7,633 bases of DNA from Myxococcota bacterium. GTDB lineage: Bacteria > Myxococcota > Polyangia > GCA-2747355 > JAKLHH01. The notes below the pieces were generated by a model, which saw nothing but the letters and a program-made list of their open reading frames with translations, was not told where the DNA came from and ran no database searches. Numbering within the stretch: position 1 is the stretch's first letter; every line of letters begins with the position of its first letter. This document shows, in pieces, positions 1-6,800 of the stretch. Where the stretch lies: NCBI GenBank assembly GCA_022710245.1, contig JAKLHH010000335.1, positions 1-7,633 on the forward strand. The letters are read 5' to 3'. A program made the translations under genes and the position numbers.

Positions 1-542
1 CGGCCGGCGCCGATGTCCTGCGCGACCCGCGCGAGCTTCACGTGCGGGCGCGCGAGGCGCCGGGCGAGCAGCCCGGACGCGAGCCAGAGGCCGAGGCAGG
101 CCGCGCCGAGGCCGAGCCCGGCGCGGACCGGGCTCACCGCGAAGCGCGGGCTGCAGAGGACCACCACCCCGACGCCCCGGCCGCCCTGCAGGACCGGGGC
201 GCGCCAGCCGTGCCGGCCGCAAGCCGCTTGCCCGAAGGCGGCGAGGGGACGGCCGCTCGTGTCGAGGAGCTGCACGCGGAGCTCGAGCTCGCTGGCGATG
301 GAGGCGGCGAGGGCGTCGCGCGCGGCGGGGTGGTCCCAGACCTCCGCGAAGCGGCCGCCGGCGAAGCGCCGCACACGCTCGACCTCGTCGCGCCAGGGCG
401 TGGAGCCCCCGAGGAGGTGCATGGTCGCGCCGACCAGCAGGCCGGTGAGCAGGATCGAGATCCCGAACCAGAGGAAGAGGCGGTGCTGCAGCCTCCCGCG
501 GCCCCGCGCGCGACGCTGGGGTGGGGTGCGGCAGCGCCTCAC
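1..542 (-). CDS. Sensor histidine kinase, N-terminal part (truncated by window edge)
   Basis: This is the membrane sensor partner of the response regulator encoded just upstream, presumably sensing an envelope signal and phosphorylating that regulator. I read it by hand: a GTG start at 542–540 overlaps the regulator's TGA by four bases (GTGA), and the frame stays open for 180 codons to the left edge. The protein has a basic N-terminus (residues 1–20), a first membrane segment at about 22–44 (LFLWFGISILLTGLLVGAT), a periplasmic sensor region of roughly 95 residues (45–138), a second membrane segment at about 139–160, and the start of a HAMP linker at 161–180 (RRLARPHVKLARVAQDIGAG). The dimerisation and ATP-binding domains lie outside the window, so kinase identity rests on topology, HAMP-like sequence and the overlap with a regulator. 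A CpxA-like role is inferred from the neighbours. Confidence 0.85.
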   Translation of the reverse strand, partial: MRRCRTPPQRRARGRGRLQHRLFLWFGISILLTGLLVGATMHLLGGSTPWRDEVERVRRFAGGRFAEVWDHPAARDALAASIASELELRVQLLDTSGRPLAAFGQAACGRHGWRAPVLQGGRGVGVVVLCSPRFAVSPVRAGLGLGAACLGLWLASGLLARRLARPHVKLARVAQDIGAG

Positions 543-1222
543 GGCGGCTCCTTGGCGAGCACGTAGCCGACGCCGCGCACGGTCTTGATCCGGCGCGGCT
601 CGCGAGGGTCGTCCCCGAGCTTCTGCCGCAGGTGCGAGATGTGCACGTCGACGGCGCGCTCGCCCACCACCACGTCGTCGCGGCCGGCCGCGGCGAGGAG
701 CGCCTCGCGCGGCACCACGCGACCGGCGCGGCGGAGCAGCGCGACGAGGATGTCGAGCTCGAGGCCGGTGAGCGCCACCTCGCGGCCCGCCACCCGCGCC
801 GTGCGGGTGCCGAGATCGACCTCGAGGTCGCCGGCGCGCAGCACCTCGGCGATCGCCTCGGGGTGAGCGCGGCGCAGCACCGCGCGCAGGCGGGCGAGGA
901 GCTCGCGCGGCGAGAACGGCTTGGCCAGGTAGTCGTCGGCGCCGAGCTCGAGGCCGACCACCCGATCCGTCTCGTCGCCGCGCGCGGTCAGCATCAGCAC
1001 CGGCAGGCGGGGGTCGCGCAGGCGGATGCGGCGGCAGACCTCGAGCCCGTCCAGGCCGGGCATCATCACGTCGAGGAGCACGGCGTCGAAGCCGCCGCCC
1101 TCGAGGCGGCGCAGGCCATCGGCGCCGTTCGGCGCGTGCGCGAGCTGCACGCCGTTCCCGCCGAGGTAGCCGGCGAGGAGCTCGTGCAGGCGGGCGTCGT
1201 CGTCGATCAGGAGGACGCGCAT
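539..1222 (-). CDS. CpxR-like OmpR-family response regulator
   Basis: This is a 227-residue two-component transcription regulator. The receiver domain occupies about residues 1–118, with the acidic pocket D7/D8, the phospho-acceptor D51 in LLDVMMPGLDG, T79 and K101 in the order expected of the family. The stretch MLTARGDETDRVVGLELGAD closely resembles CpxR. The C-terminal winged-helix domain (about 127–225) contains VDVHISHLRQKLGDD and IKTVRGVGYVL, typical of OmpR/PhoB DNA-binding domains. The start is ATG at 1222; only a weak GGCGA lies upstream, after a strong hairpin. The stop overlaps the kinase GTG, so the two are probably translationally coupled. With a Spy/CpxP-like gene at the head of the operon, control of an envelope or metal stress response is likely, and autoregulation is plausible. 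Confidence 0.95.
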   Translation of the reverse strand: MRVLLIDDDARLHELLAGYLGGNGVQLAHAPNGADGLRRLEGGGFDAVLLDVMMPGLDGLEVCRRIRLRDPRLPVLMLTARGDETDRVVGLELGADDYLAKPFSPRELLARLRAVLRRAHPEAIAEVLRAGDLEVDLGTRTARVAGREVALTGLELDILVALLRRAGRVVPREALLAAAGRDDVVVGERAVDVHISHLRQKLGDDPREPRRIKTVRGVGYVLAKEPP

Positions 1223-1239
1223 GAGTGTCGCCGATCATA

Positions 1240-1290
1240 CCACCGGCGCGGGGCCGCGTCCGGCAGCGCCGGCCAGCCCCGCACCGGTGG
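1240..1290 (-). promoter_or_regulatory. Long intra-operon RNA hairpin before the response regulator
   Basis: Nearly the whole 77-base gap between the small-protein gene and the regulator can fold into one stem. CCACCGG (1240–1246) pairs with CCGGTGG (1284–1290). After a single C/A mismatch, GCGGGGC (1248–1254) pairs with GCCCCGC (1276–1282). After a small internal loop, CCGGC (1260–1264) pairs with GCCGG (1268–1272) around a three-base loop. That gives 19 Watson–Crick pairs in 51 bases. On the transcript the stem ends 17 bases before the regulator ATG. There is no U-tract, so it is not a standard intrinsic terminator. Inferred roles are partial termination, RNA processing or 3'-end protection of the upstream message. 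Confidence 0.6.
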
Positions 1291-1299
1291 CTGGTCCGC

Positions 1300-1509
1300 T
1301 CACCGGCCGGGCGCCGCCGGCGGCGCCGGCGTCGTCGGGGGTGGCGCCGGCGGCCGCACGCCGCGCGCGGCCTCGACGCAGATCTGCGCCACGTGGCGCT
1401 CGAAGGCGGCGCGCCGGGCCTCGCGGCAGTGGTGCAGGCGGGAGAAGCCCGCGCCGAAGCCAGCGACGGCGCCGAGCGCGAGCACGAACATCAGGAACCT
1501 CCGCTTCAT
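1300..1509 (-). CDS. Small exported or membrane-anchored protein of unknown function
   Basis: This is a 69-residue protein that I cannot assign to a named family. The start at 1509 (MKRRFLMFVLALG) is chosen because GGAGG sits at a good distance upstream and the residues that follow form a signal sequence. A longer start at 1557 would overlap the end of the preceding gene and bury the signal. Residues 1–4 are basic, 5–22 form a hydrophobic signal peptide or anchor, 25–50 are a helical stretch with several potential metal ligands (H26, H27, C28, H39, C44), and 52–69 are Pro/Ala-rich. The gene begins 19 bases after the Spy/CpxP-like stop and lies upstream of the regulator, so it is almost certainly co-transcribed. 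It may be an accessory periplasmic sensor or metal-binding partner, but that is inference. Confidence 0.75.
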   Translation of the reverse strand: MKRRFLMFVLALGAVAGFGAGFSRLHHCREARRAAFERHVAQICVEAARGVRPPAPPPTTPAPPAAPGR

Positions 1510-1528
1510 GACTTCCTCCGTGTGCGCC

Positions 1529-2035
1529 TCAGGCGGCGCGCTCGCGGTCATGGCCACAGCCGCAGCTCCACGGCCGCGCGCCGGTCACCTGGTCGAGGAG
1601 CTCCGCGAGCCGGCGCCGCTGCTCCGGCTCCAGCGCCTCGTGGATCTCGCTGGCGGCGTCGAGCACCGCCTCCTCGACGTGCACCAGCTCGCCGTGCGCC
1701 TGGGAGACCTCGCGCTGGAGCGCGTCGCGGTCGAGCTGCGGGCTGCGCAGCTCGCGGGCGAGCGCCGCGCCGACCTTCGCCAGATCACCCCGCGCCTTCT
1801 CCTTGGCCGCGAGCACCCGCTCGAGCGCGGCGGCGATGGCCCGCTCCTGGCCCGGCGTCGCCTGCAGGCGATCCGAGAGCCAGTAGAGCGCCATCCGGCG
1901 CCCGCCCTCGCGCCAGGGGGGGCCGCCGTGGGACCACCCCCCGCGCCAGCCGCGCCGCCACCGATGATGACAGCCGCCGCGCGCGACGGCGCAGAGGCCA
2001 ACCAGACAGGCCGTGCCGATCAAGAATCCAAACAT
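1529..2035 (-). CDS. Spy/CpxP-like periplasmic protein, probable metal or envelope-stress sensor/chaperone
   Basis: This 168-residue protein heads the two-component operon. Residues 3–18 form a hydrophobic signal or anchor (FGFLIGTACLVGLCAV), followed by a His/Trp/Gly/Arg-rich stretch (20–47) and then a long charged helical region (50–150). Two LTxxQ-like motifs characteristic of the Spy/CpxP fold are recognisable: LQATPGQERAI (57–67) and LEPEQRRRLAELL (135–147). The tail WSCGCGHDRE carries C158, C160 and H162, a possible metal site. The ATG at 2035 has a strong GAGGAGG ribosome site, which is itself inside a potential hairpin. Spy and CpxP are periplasmic chaperones or repressors of Cpx-type kinases in enterobacteria; relatives are often annotated as periplasmic heavy-metal sensors. 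The linkage to a CpxR-like regulator supports such a role here, but the ligand is unknown. Confidence 0.8.
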   Translation of the reverse strand: MFGFLIGTACLVGLCAVARGGCHHRWRRGWRGGWSHGGPPWREGGRRMALYWLSDRLQATPGQERAIAAALERVLAAKEKARGDLAKVGAALARELRSPQLDRDALQREVSQAHGELVHVEEAVLDAASEIHEALEPEQRRRLAELLDQVTGARPWSCGCGHDRERAA

Positions 2036-2038
2036 CGA

Positions 2039-2064
2039 GACCTCCTCGTCATGTCCTGGAGGTC
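2039..2064 (-). promoter_or_regulatory. Hairpin that would sequester the ribosome binding site of the Spy/CpxP-like gene
   Basis: On the transcript, GACCUCC (2064–2058) is a perfect complement of GGAGGUC (2045–2039) with 12 bases between. The second arm contains the Shine–Dalgarno GGAGG of the gene starting at 2035. A second copy of the anti-Shine–Dalgarno CCTCCAG lies 12 bases further upstream (2074–2068 versus 2062–2056) and could pair as an alternative. This arrangement could allow structure-dependent translation of the first gene. Function is inferred; the pairing is visible. Confidence 0.4.
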
Positions 2065-2078
2065 AGTCTGGAGGCGCG

Positions 2079-2109
2079 GTGTTAAGGGAGGTCGCGGCGC
2101 TGTATTAAG
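2079..2109 (-). promoter_or_regulatory. Candidate response-regulator box or promoter of the stress operon
   Basis: In the 108-base gap upstream of the Spy/CpxP-like gene, CTTAATAC (2109–2102) and CTTAACAC (2086–2079) form a same-direction repeat with starts 23 bases apart, close to two helical turns. These are the only AT-rich islands in a GC-rich stretch. OmpR-family regulators bind direct repeats on one helix face, so autoregulation by the downstream regulator is plausible. I cannot identify an unambiguous −35/−10 pair; the boxes could instead be part of the promoter itself. Confidence 0.35.
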
Positions 2110-2143
2110 AAGTGTGAGGAGGGCTCAGCGGTCGGGGAGGCGG

Positions 2144-2821
2144 TCAGTTCGTCGGGCAGAAGTCCTTGATCGGCCAGATCGTGCCCTTGCCGCCGGGGTC
2201 CGGGTAGTAGGCGGTCGTGGTCAGGCGGAAGACGCAGCTCTGCGGAAACTCCGCCCGGAACATGCGGACGTTGACCTTCTCGTTGTCGAAGAAGCCGATC
2301 GGGCAGCCGAGCGCCTCGAGCTGCGGCTTCTGCGCCTTCTTCCAGTCGACGGTGCAGGCCTTCTCGCTCTTGGACTTCAACCAGAGCTGGGCCTTGGTGT
2401 TGATGGGCATGCCGTTGCTGGTGAGGAGCGCCTCGGTGACCGCGCGCTGGCCCTCCTTGCGCCCGCACTGGTAGACGACCCGGGCGCCGTCGGAGAGCAC
2501 CCCCGAGACGAACGCGGCGGCGCCGGGGATCTGCTTCTTGGTGAAGAGTCGCACCAGGGTGTCGTCGAGATCGAAGACGACGACGGGCTTGCGGCCCTGG
2601 GCGGCCGCGTCGCGGACCTGCTGGCGGAAGGCTCGCAGCTTCTGGCTCGCCACCGCGCTCGAGAGCGGGACGTCGAGGGCGCCAGCGGCCTTCGGCTTGT
2701 TGGTCCCGGTGGAAGTGGTGGTGCTGGTGGTCTTGCTCTTGGCCGAGGCGAGGCCGGCGAGGCCGAGGCTCAGGCCGAGCGCGAGCGCGAGGCACGGACG
2801 CAGGAATCGGGGCATGGTCAT
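2144..2821 (-). CDS. Secreted HAD-superfamily protein, possible acid phosphatase
   Basis: This is a 225-residue protein with a signal peptide (MTMPRFLRPCLALALGL…, predicted cut after ASA at residue 27) and a Thr/Ser/Lys-rich linker (28–44), then a HAD fold. Motif I is clear: VVVFDLDDTLV, with nucleophile D84 and acid/base D86. The second motif, usually ending in Ser/Thr as in LTGR, reads YQCGR (117–121), with Cys in the Thr position. Lysines near 161–166 are candidates for motif III, and FFDNEKVNV (177–185) occupies the motif IV position. I choose the ATG at 2821 because the signal peptide follows directly; the frame is open to an ATG at 3016, but that would bury the signal. No strong ribosome site precedes 2821. 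The substrate is unknown and catalytic activity is not assured. There is no operon partner close by. Confidence 0.8.
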   Translation of the reverse strand: MTMPRFLRPCLALALGLSLGLAGLASAKSKTTSTTTSTGTNKPKAAGALDVPLSSAVASQKLRAFRQQVRDAAAQGRKPVVVFDLDDTLVRLFTKKQIPGAAAFVSGVLSDGARVVYQCGRKEGQRAVTEALLTSNGMPINTKAQLWLKSKSEKACTVDWKKAQKPQLEALGCPIGFFDNEKVNVRMFRAEFPQSCVFRLTTTAYYPDPGGKGTIWPIKDFCPTN

Positions 2822-2844
2822 GGGGCAAGCAAGGCAGGTGCCAC
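2818..2844 (-). promoter_or_regulatory. Possible 8-codon leader ORF coupled to the HAD gene
   Basis: A GTG at 2844–2842 follows GGGGAGG by three bases and opens an eight-codon frame (MAPALLAP if GTG is read as Met). Its TGA (2820–2818) overlaps the HAD-protein ATG as ATGA. The HAD gene has no good ribosome site of its own, so translation could be delivered by coupling from this leader. Such short frames arise by chance often; only the combination of ribosome site and stop–start overlap supports it. Confidence 0.25.
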
Positions 2845-3037
2845 GGACCTCCCCTCCGCGGGGCTGTGATCGCAGGTGCTTGCGTCGGCAGCCCGCGACG
2901 TGGCCCTCCGGAACTCGGATAGCGGTGGCAGCCCGCCTCTCGATCACGAAGACTTCGCGGGTGTTGACCGTGCCAGACCCCACGCTGGCCGCGAGCCGCA
3001 CGCTGCCGAGCCGCACGCCGCGCTGAGCACGCTGCGA
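2845..3037 (-). other. Intergenic region upstream of the HAD gene
   Basis: This stretch separates the HAD gene from the MBL-fold gene, both on the minus strand. It holds arms of an inverted repeat, GCAAGCA at 2825–2831 (just inside the leader) and TGCTTGC at 2877–2883, and an 8-base direct repeat GCAGGTGC (2834–2841 and 2872–2879). A 12-base direct repeat CGAGCCGCACGC lies at 2992–3003 and 3007–3018 with a 15-base period. No convincing promoter or terminator is visible. An open frame runs through it in phase with the HAD gene but resembles no protein I recognise. Confidence 0.4.
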
Positions 3038-3664
3038 TCAGAGGGCTCCGTCGCGGCCGAGCGCGCCGGCGAGCGCGTCGCGCCCGCGGCTGCTGATGGG
3101 GGCCCCGTGCCCGGGGCAGACCTGCTCGAAGCAGAGCTCGAGCAGGCGTCGCACGCTCTCGCGGCTGCGCTCGGGGGCGTCCTGGTACTCGTCGGGGACG
3201 AAGCCGAGCGGCCCGTCCTGGGCCGAGCGGATCAGCAGGTCGCCGACGAAGAGGGTGCCGCCGTCCGCGTCGAGGAGCAGCGCGTAGCTGGCCTCGCACG
3301 GCCCCGGCGCGTGCACGGCGAGGAGATCTCCCGGCAGCCGCGCGCCGTCCTCGTACCAGACGTCAGGCTCGGCCTCGAGCCCCTCGGCCCCGCGCGGCGC
3401 GTGGACCGGCACCTGCAGCTGATCGCGGAGGCGCCAGGCTGAGCGCTGGTGGGACTGGATGGTGAGGCAGATCGCCGAGACGTCTCCGAGGTCGGCGAGC
3501 GCCTTCGGCGCGAGGGGCAGCGGATCAACGAGGACCGCGCCGTGGGGTGTGGGCACTGCGTAGGCATCGCTGCGCGCGTCGATGCGGTCATCGTGCACGC
3601 TCCAGTGCAGGATCCCCGACGGAAGTCGATCGAGCTTCGTGGCTTGCTCTCTGGGCTCGGACAT
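3038..3664 (-). CDS. Divergent metallo-beta-lactamase-fold protein
   Basis: This is a 208-residue cytoplasmic-looking protein with no signal peptide. The fold is recognised from the order of segments: AVLVDPLPL (43–51), the helix-capping loop LTIQSHQRSAWRL (67–79), AVHAPGPCEASYALLLD (116–132), GGTLFVGDLLI (135–145) and CPGHGAPI (183–190). In active family members the second segment is HxHxDH and the third contains GH. Here only H72 is in the loop and P122 replaces the second-motif His, while D142 and H186 remain. A normal two-metal site therefore looks incomplete. The ATG at 3664 has an AAGGGGG ribosome site. It is transcribed away from the large plus-strand gene. A hydrolase role is doubtful; it may bind one metal or have a non-catalytic role. 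Confidence 0.75.
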   Translation of the reverse strand: MSEPREQATKLDRLPSGILHWSVHDDRIDARSDAYAVPTPHGAVLVDPLPLAPKALADLGDVSAICLTIQSHQRSAWRLRDQLQVPVHAPRGAEGLEAEPDVWYEDGARLPGDLLAVHAPGPCEASYALLLDADGGTLFVGDLLIRSAQDGPLGFVPDEYQDAPERSRESVRRLLELCFEQVCPGHGAPISSRGRDALAGALGRDGAL

Positions 3665-3863
3665 GAGCGCCCCCTTGGGTCAACGTCAACCAAGCGTAGC
3701 GCGGGTCAGCGGGAGGTGCCGGCGGCTCTTGCAGCAGTCCGTCGAGTTCGTCGACGAGGGCCGGGGCGGCCCGGTCAGGTCAGGGCAATCGCGCCCCGCG
3801 CGGGAACCTTCCCTCTCACCACGCTGTCCATCGTACAGATCAATCACGACAGCGAGGCCAGCG
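3665..3863. other. Divergent intergenic region with two short hairpins
   Basis: This 199-base stretch must hold the promoters for the MBL-fold gene (leftward) and the large lipoprotein gene (rightward), but I cannot pick clear −35/−10 pairs. On the plus strand CGTCGA (3740–3745) pairs with TCGACG (3751–3756), and GGGCCG (3758–3763) pairs with CGGCCC (3767–3772) around GGG. A 10-base palindrome CCCGCGCGGG lies at 3795–3804. TACAGAT at 3834–3840 is a weak −10 candidate for the large gene. Confidence 0.4.
3674..3694. promoter_or_regulatory. Candidate operator next to the MBL-fold gene start
   Basis: CTTGG (3674–3678) and CCAAG (3690–3694) form an inverted repeat that encloses two perfect tandem copies of GTCAAC (3679–3690). 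Read on the minus strand the core is GTTGAC twice. It begins 10 bases upstream of the MBL-fold ATG and abuts its ribosome site, a position suited to repression of that gene. The binding protein is unknown. Confidence 0.3.
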
Positions 3864-6800
3864 ATGTCACCGCTCCGGTCGACGGTGGTCTGGTGTGTCC
3901 TGCTCGCGGGAGCCGGCTGCACGGGCTCTGCGATGCCACGTCCGTTCGCTCCCTCGGCGCCGGCGACGACCCCCGCAGCCGCCGAGCGCCTGGGCGACTA
4001 CCACACGGCGGTGGCCGCCGCGCAGAGCTCGTTCCAGGCGCTCCCCTGGCAGCGCGTGCGCGCCGCCGCGCTGCGGATCGGCGCCAGGAAGGCGACCGCA
4101 CCCGGAGCGCGTCCTGCGCCGATCTCCCTGACCGCCTCGGACGGGACCGGCCTGCAGCTCGTCTCCCTCGAGGCGCGCGCTGTCCTCGAGGGGCCGCTCG
4201 CCTTCACCGAGCTGCACCTCACCTTTCGCAACCCGCAGCCGCGCGTCCTCGAGGGGCACTTCGACATCACCCTCCCCGACGAGGCGGCGATCAGTCGCTT
4301 CGCCATGCTGCTGGACGACGGCTGGCAGGAGGCGGAGGTGGTGGAGCGGAAGGCGGCTCAGCAGATGTACGAGGAGTTCCTGCACCGGAGGCAGGACCCG
4401 GCGCTGCTGGAGAAGAAGGCGGGCAACGAGTTCTCTGCCCGCATCTTCCCCATCCCCGCGCGCGGGGAGAAGCAGATCAAGATCTCCTACTCGCAGGAGC
4501 TCCGCGCGGCGGGCGCACCGTACCGCCTCCCGCTGAAGGGGCTGCCGCAGCTCGCGCGGCTGAAGGTCTCGGCGCTGGTCGGCGCGCCGGTGACGAAGCA
4601 GGCGGCCACCAGCCTCGGGGGCACGCTGGTGAGTCGCCAGGTGGTGGAGGTCCGCCGCGAGCGCTACCGTCCGGACCGCGACTTCGAGCTGCAGCCTCAG
4701 GGCGCACCCGAGGGGCTGCGCCACGGCAACCTGGTGGTGGCGCGGATCCGTCCGCAGCTCCCCGCCGCGGAGGCGCGGCTCGACGATCTCCTGGTGCTGG
4801 TGGACACCAGCGCCTCCCGCGCCGCCGGGTTCGCCGCGCAGGTGGAGCTCCTCGGCGGGCTCGTCAAGGCGCTCGCGCAGCCCTCGCCGCTGCGGCTGCG
4901 GGTCGCCTGCTTCGACCAGAGCCTGGAGAGCGTCCACGACGGCACGGCGACCGACTTCGGCGAGCCGCACCTGCAGCGGATCTTGGCGCGACAGGCGCTC
5001 GGCGCCTCCGACCTCGCGGGCGCGCTCGCCTGGGCGCGCGGGAAGGCGGCGCGCGTGCTGCTCCTCACCGACGGGGTGGTCACCACGGGGCGCACCGACG
5101 GCAGTGATCTGCGCAAGGCCGTCGCCGCGCTGGGCCCGTCCACGCGCCGGCTCGACGTGGTCCTGGTCGGCGGCATCCGCGAGGAGGGGCTGATGGGCCG
5201 CCTCGCCCGCGGCAACCTGCGCGAGGACGGCGCGGTCCTCGACGGTGAGCTCGCCTCCGTGGAGCTCGCGCGTCGCCTGCGCCAGCGCACCATCTCGGGG
5301 CTCGAGGTGGAGGTGAAGGGCGCGCGCTGGGTCTGGCCAACGGTGATCGACGGCGCCCAGCCCGGCGACGAGCACCTCGTCTACGCCGATCTCCCGACCG
5401 CGGGCGACGCCCTCTCGATCCGGCTCTCGAGGCCCGCGGAGCAGACGCTGCGCGTGCAGCTCGCCAGCGCGGAGCGCCCGCTCCTCGAGCGCTCCTGGGT
5501 GAAGGCCGACCTCGCGCGGCGCACGGCGGGCCTCGAGCTGCTGCGGCTCTCGGCCCGCGAGCAGGCGCAGCGGGAGATCGTCGCGCTCTCCACGAAACAC
5601 CGCGTGCTCTCCGATTTCACCGCGCTCCTCGTCCTCGAGACCGACTGGGACTACCAGCGCTTCGGGCTGGAGCGGCGGGCGCTCGCGAACATCCTCGCCG
5701 TGGGGCCGAGCGGGATCGAGGTCGTGCAGCGCGCGGGGCCCGTCCTCGGCGGTGCGCGACGCTGGGCCAGCGACGAGGCCGCCGCAGGCGACTCCGCCGT
5801 CCTCGGTCTGCTGCGGAGCGGGCGCGGCAGCCAGATCGCGAGCATCTTCGGCCGCGACGCCGCGCTCGGCACCGACGCGCAGGACGCGCTCGGCCATCTG
5901 ATCGGAAACCAGATCGGCGACTCGTACGGCGTGGGCGGGCTGGGGATCGTGGGCACGGGCAGGGGCGGGGGCGGGCTCATCGGCGCCCGCGGGCCGGCGA
6001 GCAACGGCGTCCTCGGGACCGGGCGAGGCGGGGGCGGCACGGGTGAGGGCAACCTCGGGCTCGACACGCTCGGCACCATCGGGCGCGGCAGCGGCGGGAG
6101 CGGAGTCGGTTACGGCCGCGGCGTCGGGCGGCTGAGCGGTCGCCGGGCAAGCGCGCCGGTCGTCGCCGGCCGCGCCGAGGTGCGAGGCAGCCTCGACAAG
6201 GAGCCCATCCGCCGCGTCATCCGGCGGCACCTGAACGAGGTCAGGTACTGCTATCAGCGTGAACTGCAGACGAAGCCGGGCCTCGCCGGGCGCGTGGTGC
6301 TTCAGTTCACCATCGGCGCCGAGGGGCAGGTGGTGGCCTCGGCGGTGCAGCAGAGCTCGCTCGGGAACGCCGCCGCCGAGCAGTGTATCGCGTCCGCCGT
6401 GCGTCGCTGGACCTTCCCGCGACCGCCCGGAGGCGGGATCGTGATCGTCACCTACCCCTTCGATCTCCGCGCCCCCGGCGGACCCGAGCCCGCGCCGCTA
6501 CCCAGGACCGAGCCCGCCGCGCTGCCGCCGGTGCCGGCAGCAGCAGCGCCAGCGGTGACCGACGACCCGGCCTCCCGCTTCACCCGCGTGCAGGAGTTGC
6601 TCCGGCGGCAGCAGGTCGAGGCGGCCCTCCTCGCCGCGCTCGAGTGGCGCGCGAAGGATCCTGGCGACACGCTGGCCCTCGTCGCCCTCGGCGAGGCCCT
6701 GCAGGCGCGCGGCTGGAGCGAGCTCGCCGCCCGTGCCTACGGCTCGCTGATCGACCTCTACCCGTCGCGCGCCGACCTCCGTCGCTTCGCCGGGGAACGC

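Noticed and set aside
13..588. Plus-strand frames of 174–191 codons at the left end
   Set aside because: They are antisense to the kinase, which gives two membrane segments and a HAMP start in its own frame and a 4-base overlap with the regulator gene.
521..2869. A 782-codon open frame on the plus strand
   Set aside because: It runs antisense across the regulator, small-protein, Spy/CpxP-like and HAD genes, all of which have recognisable domains on the minus strand. Long antisense frames are expected in very GC-rich DNA, and its translation is low-complexity Ala/Arg/Glu/Gly.
2144..3016. A longer HAD protein starting at 3016
   Set aside because: It would place 65 unrecognisable residues before a well-formed signal peptide, so the start at 2821 is preferred. 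Proteomics could overturn this.
2082..3299. A 405-codon minus-strand frame
   Set aside because: It overlaps the HAD and MBL-fold genes in another frame and is Arg/Pro/Ala-rich without motifs.
3758..3772. GGGCCG–GGG–CGGCCC stem as an intrinsic terminator
   Set aside because: No U-tract follows on either strand and no gene ends nearby; such short stems are frequent in this base composition.
3582..3863. An upstream extension of the large gene
   Set aside because: The extra 94 codons overlap the MBL-fold gene start and precede a good ribosome site and signal sequence at 3864.
3867..6230. A 787-codon open frame on the minus strand
   Set aside because: It is antisense to the VIT–VWA gene, whose plus-strand translation has clear domains. 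The minus-strand protein shows no domain, only compositional bias.
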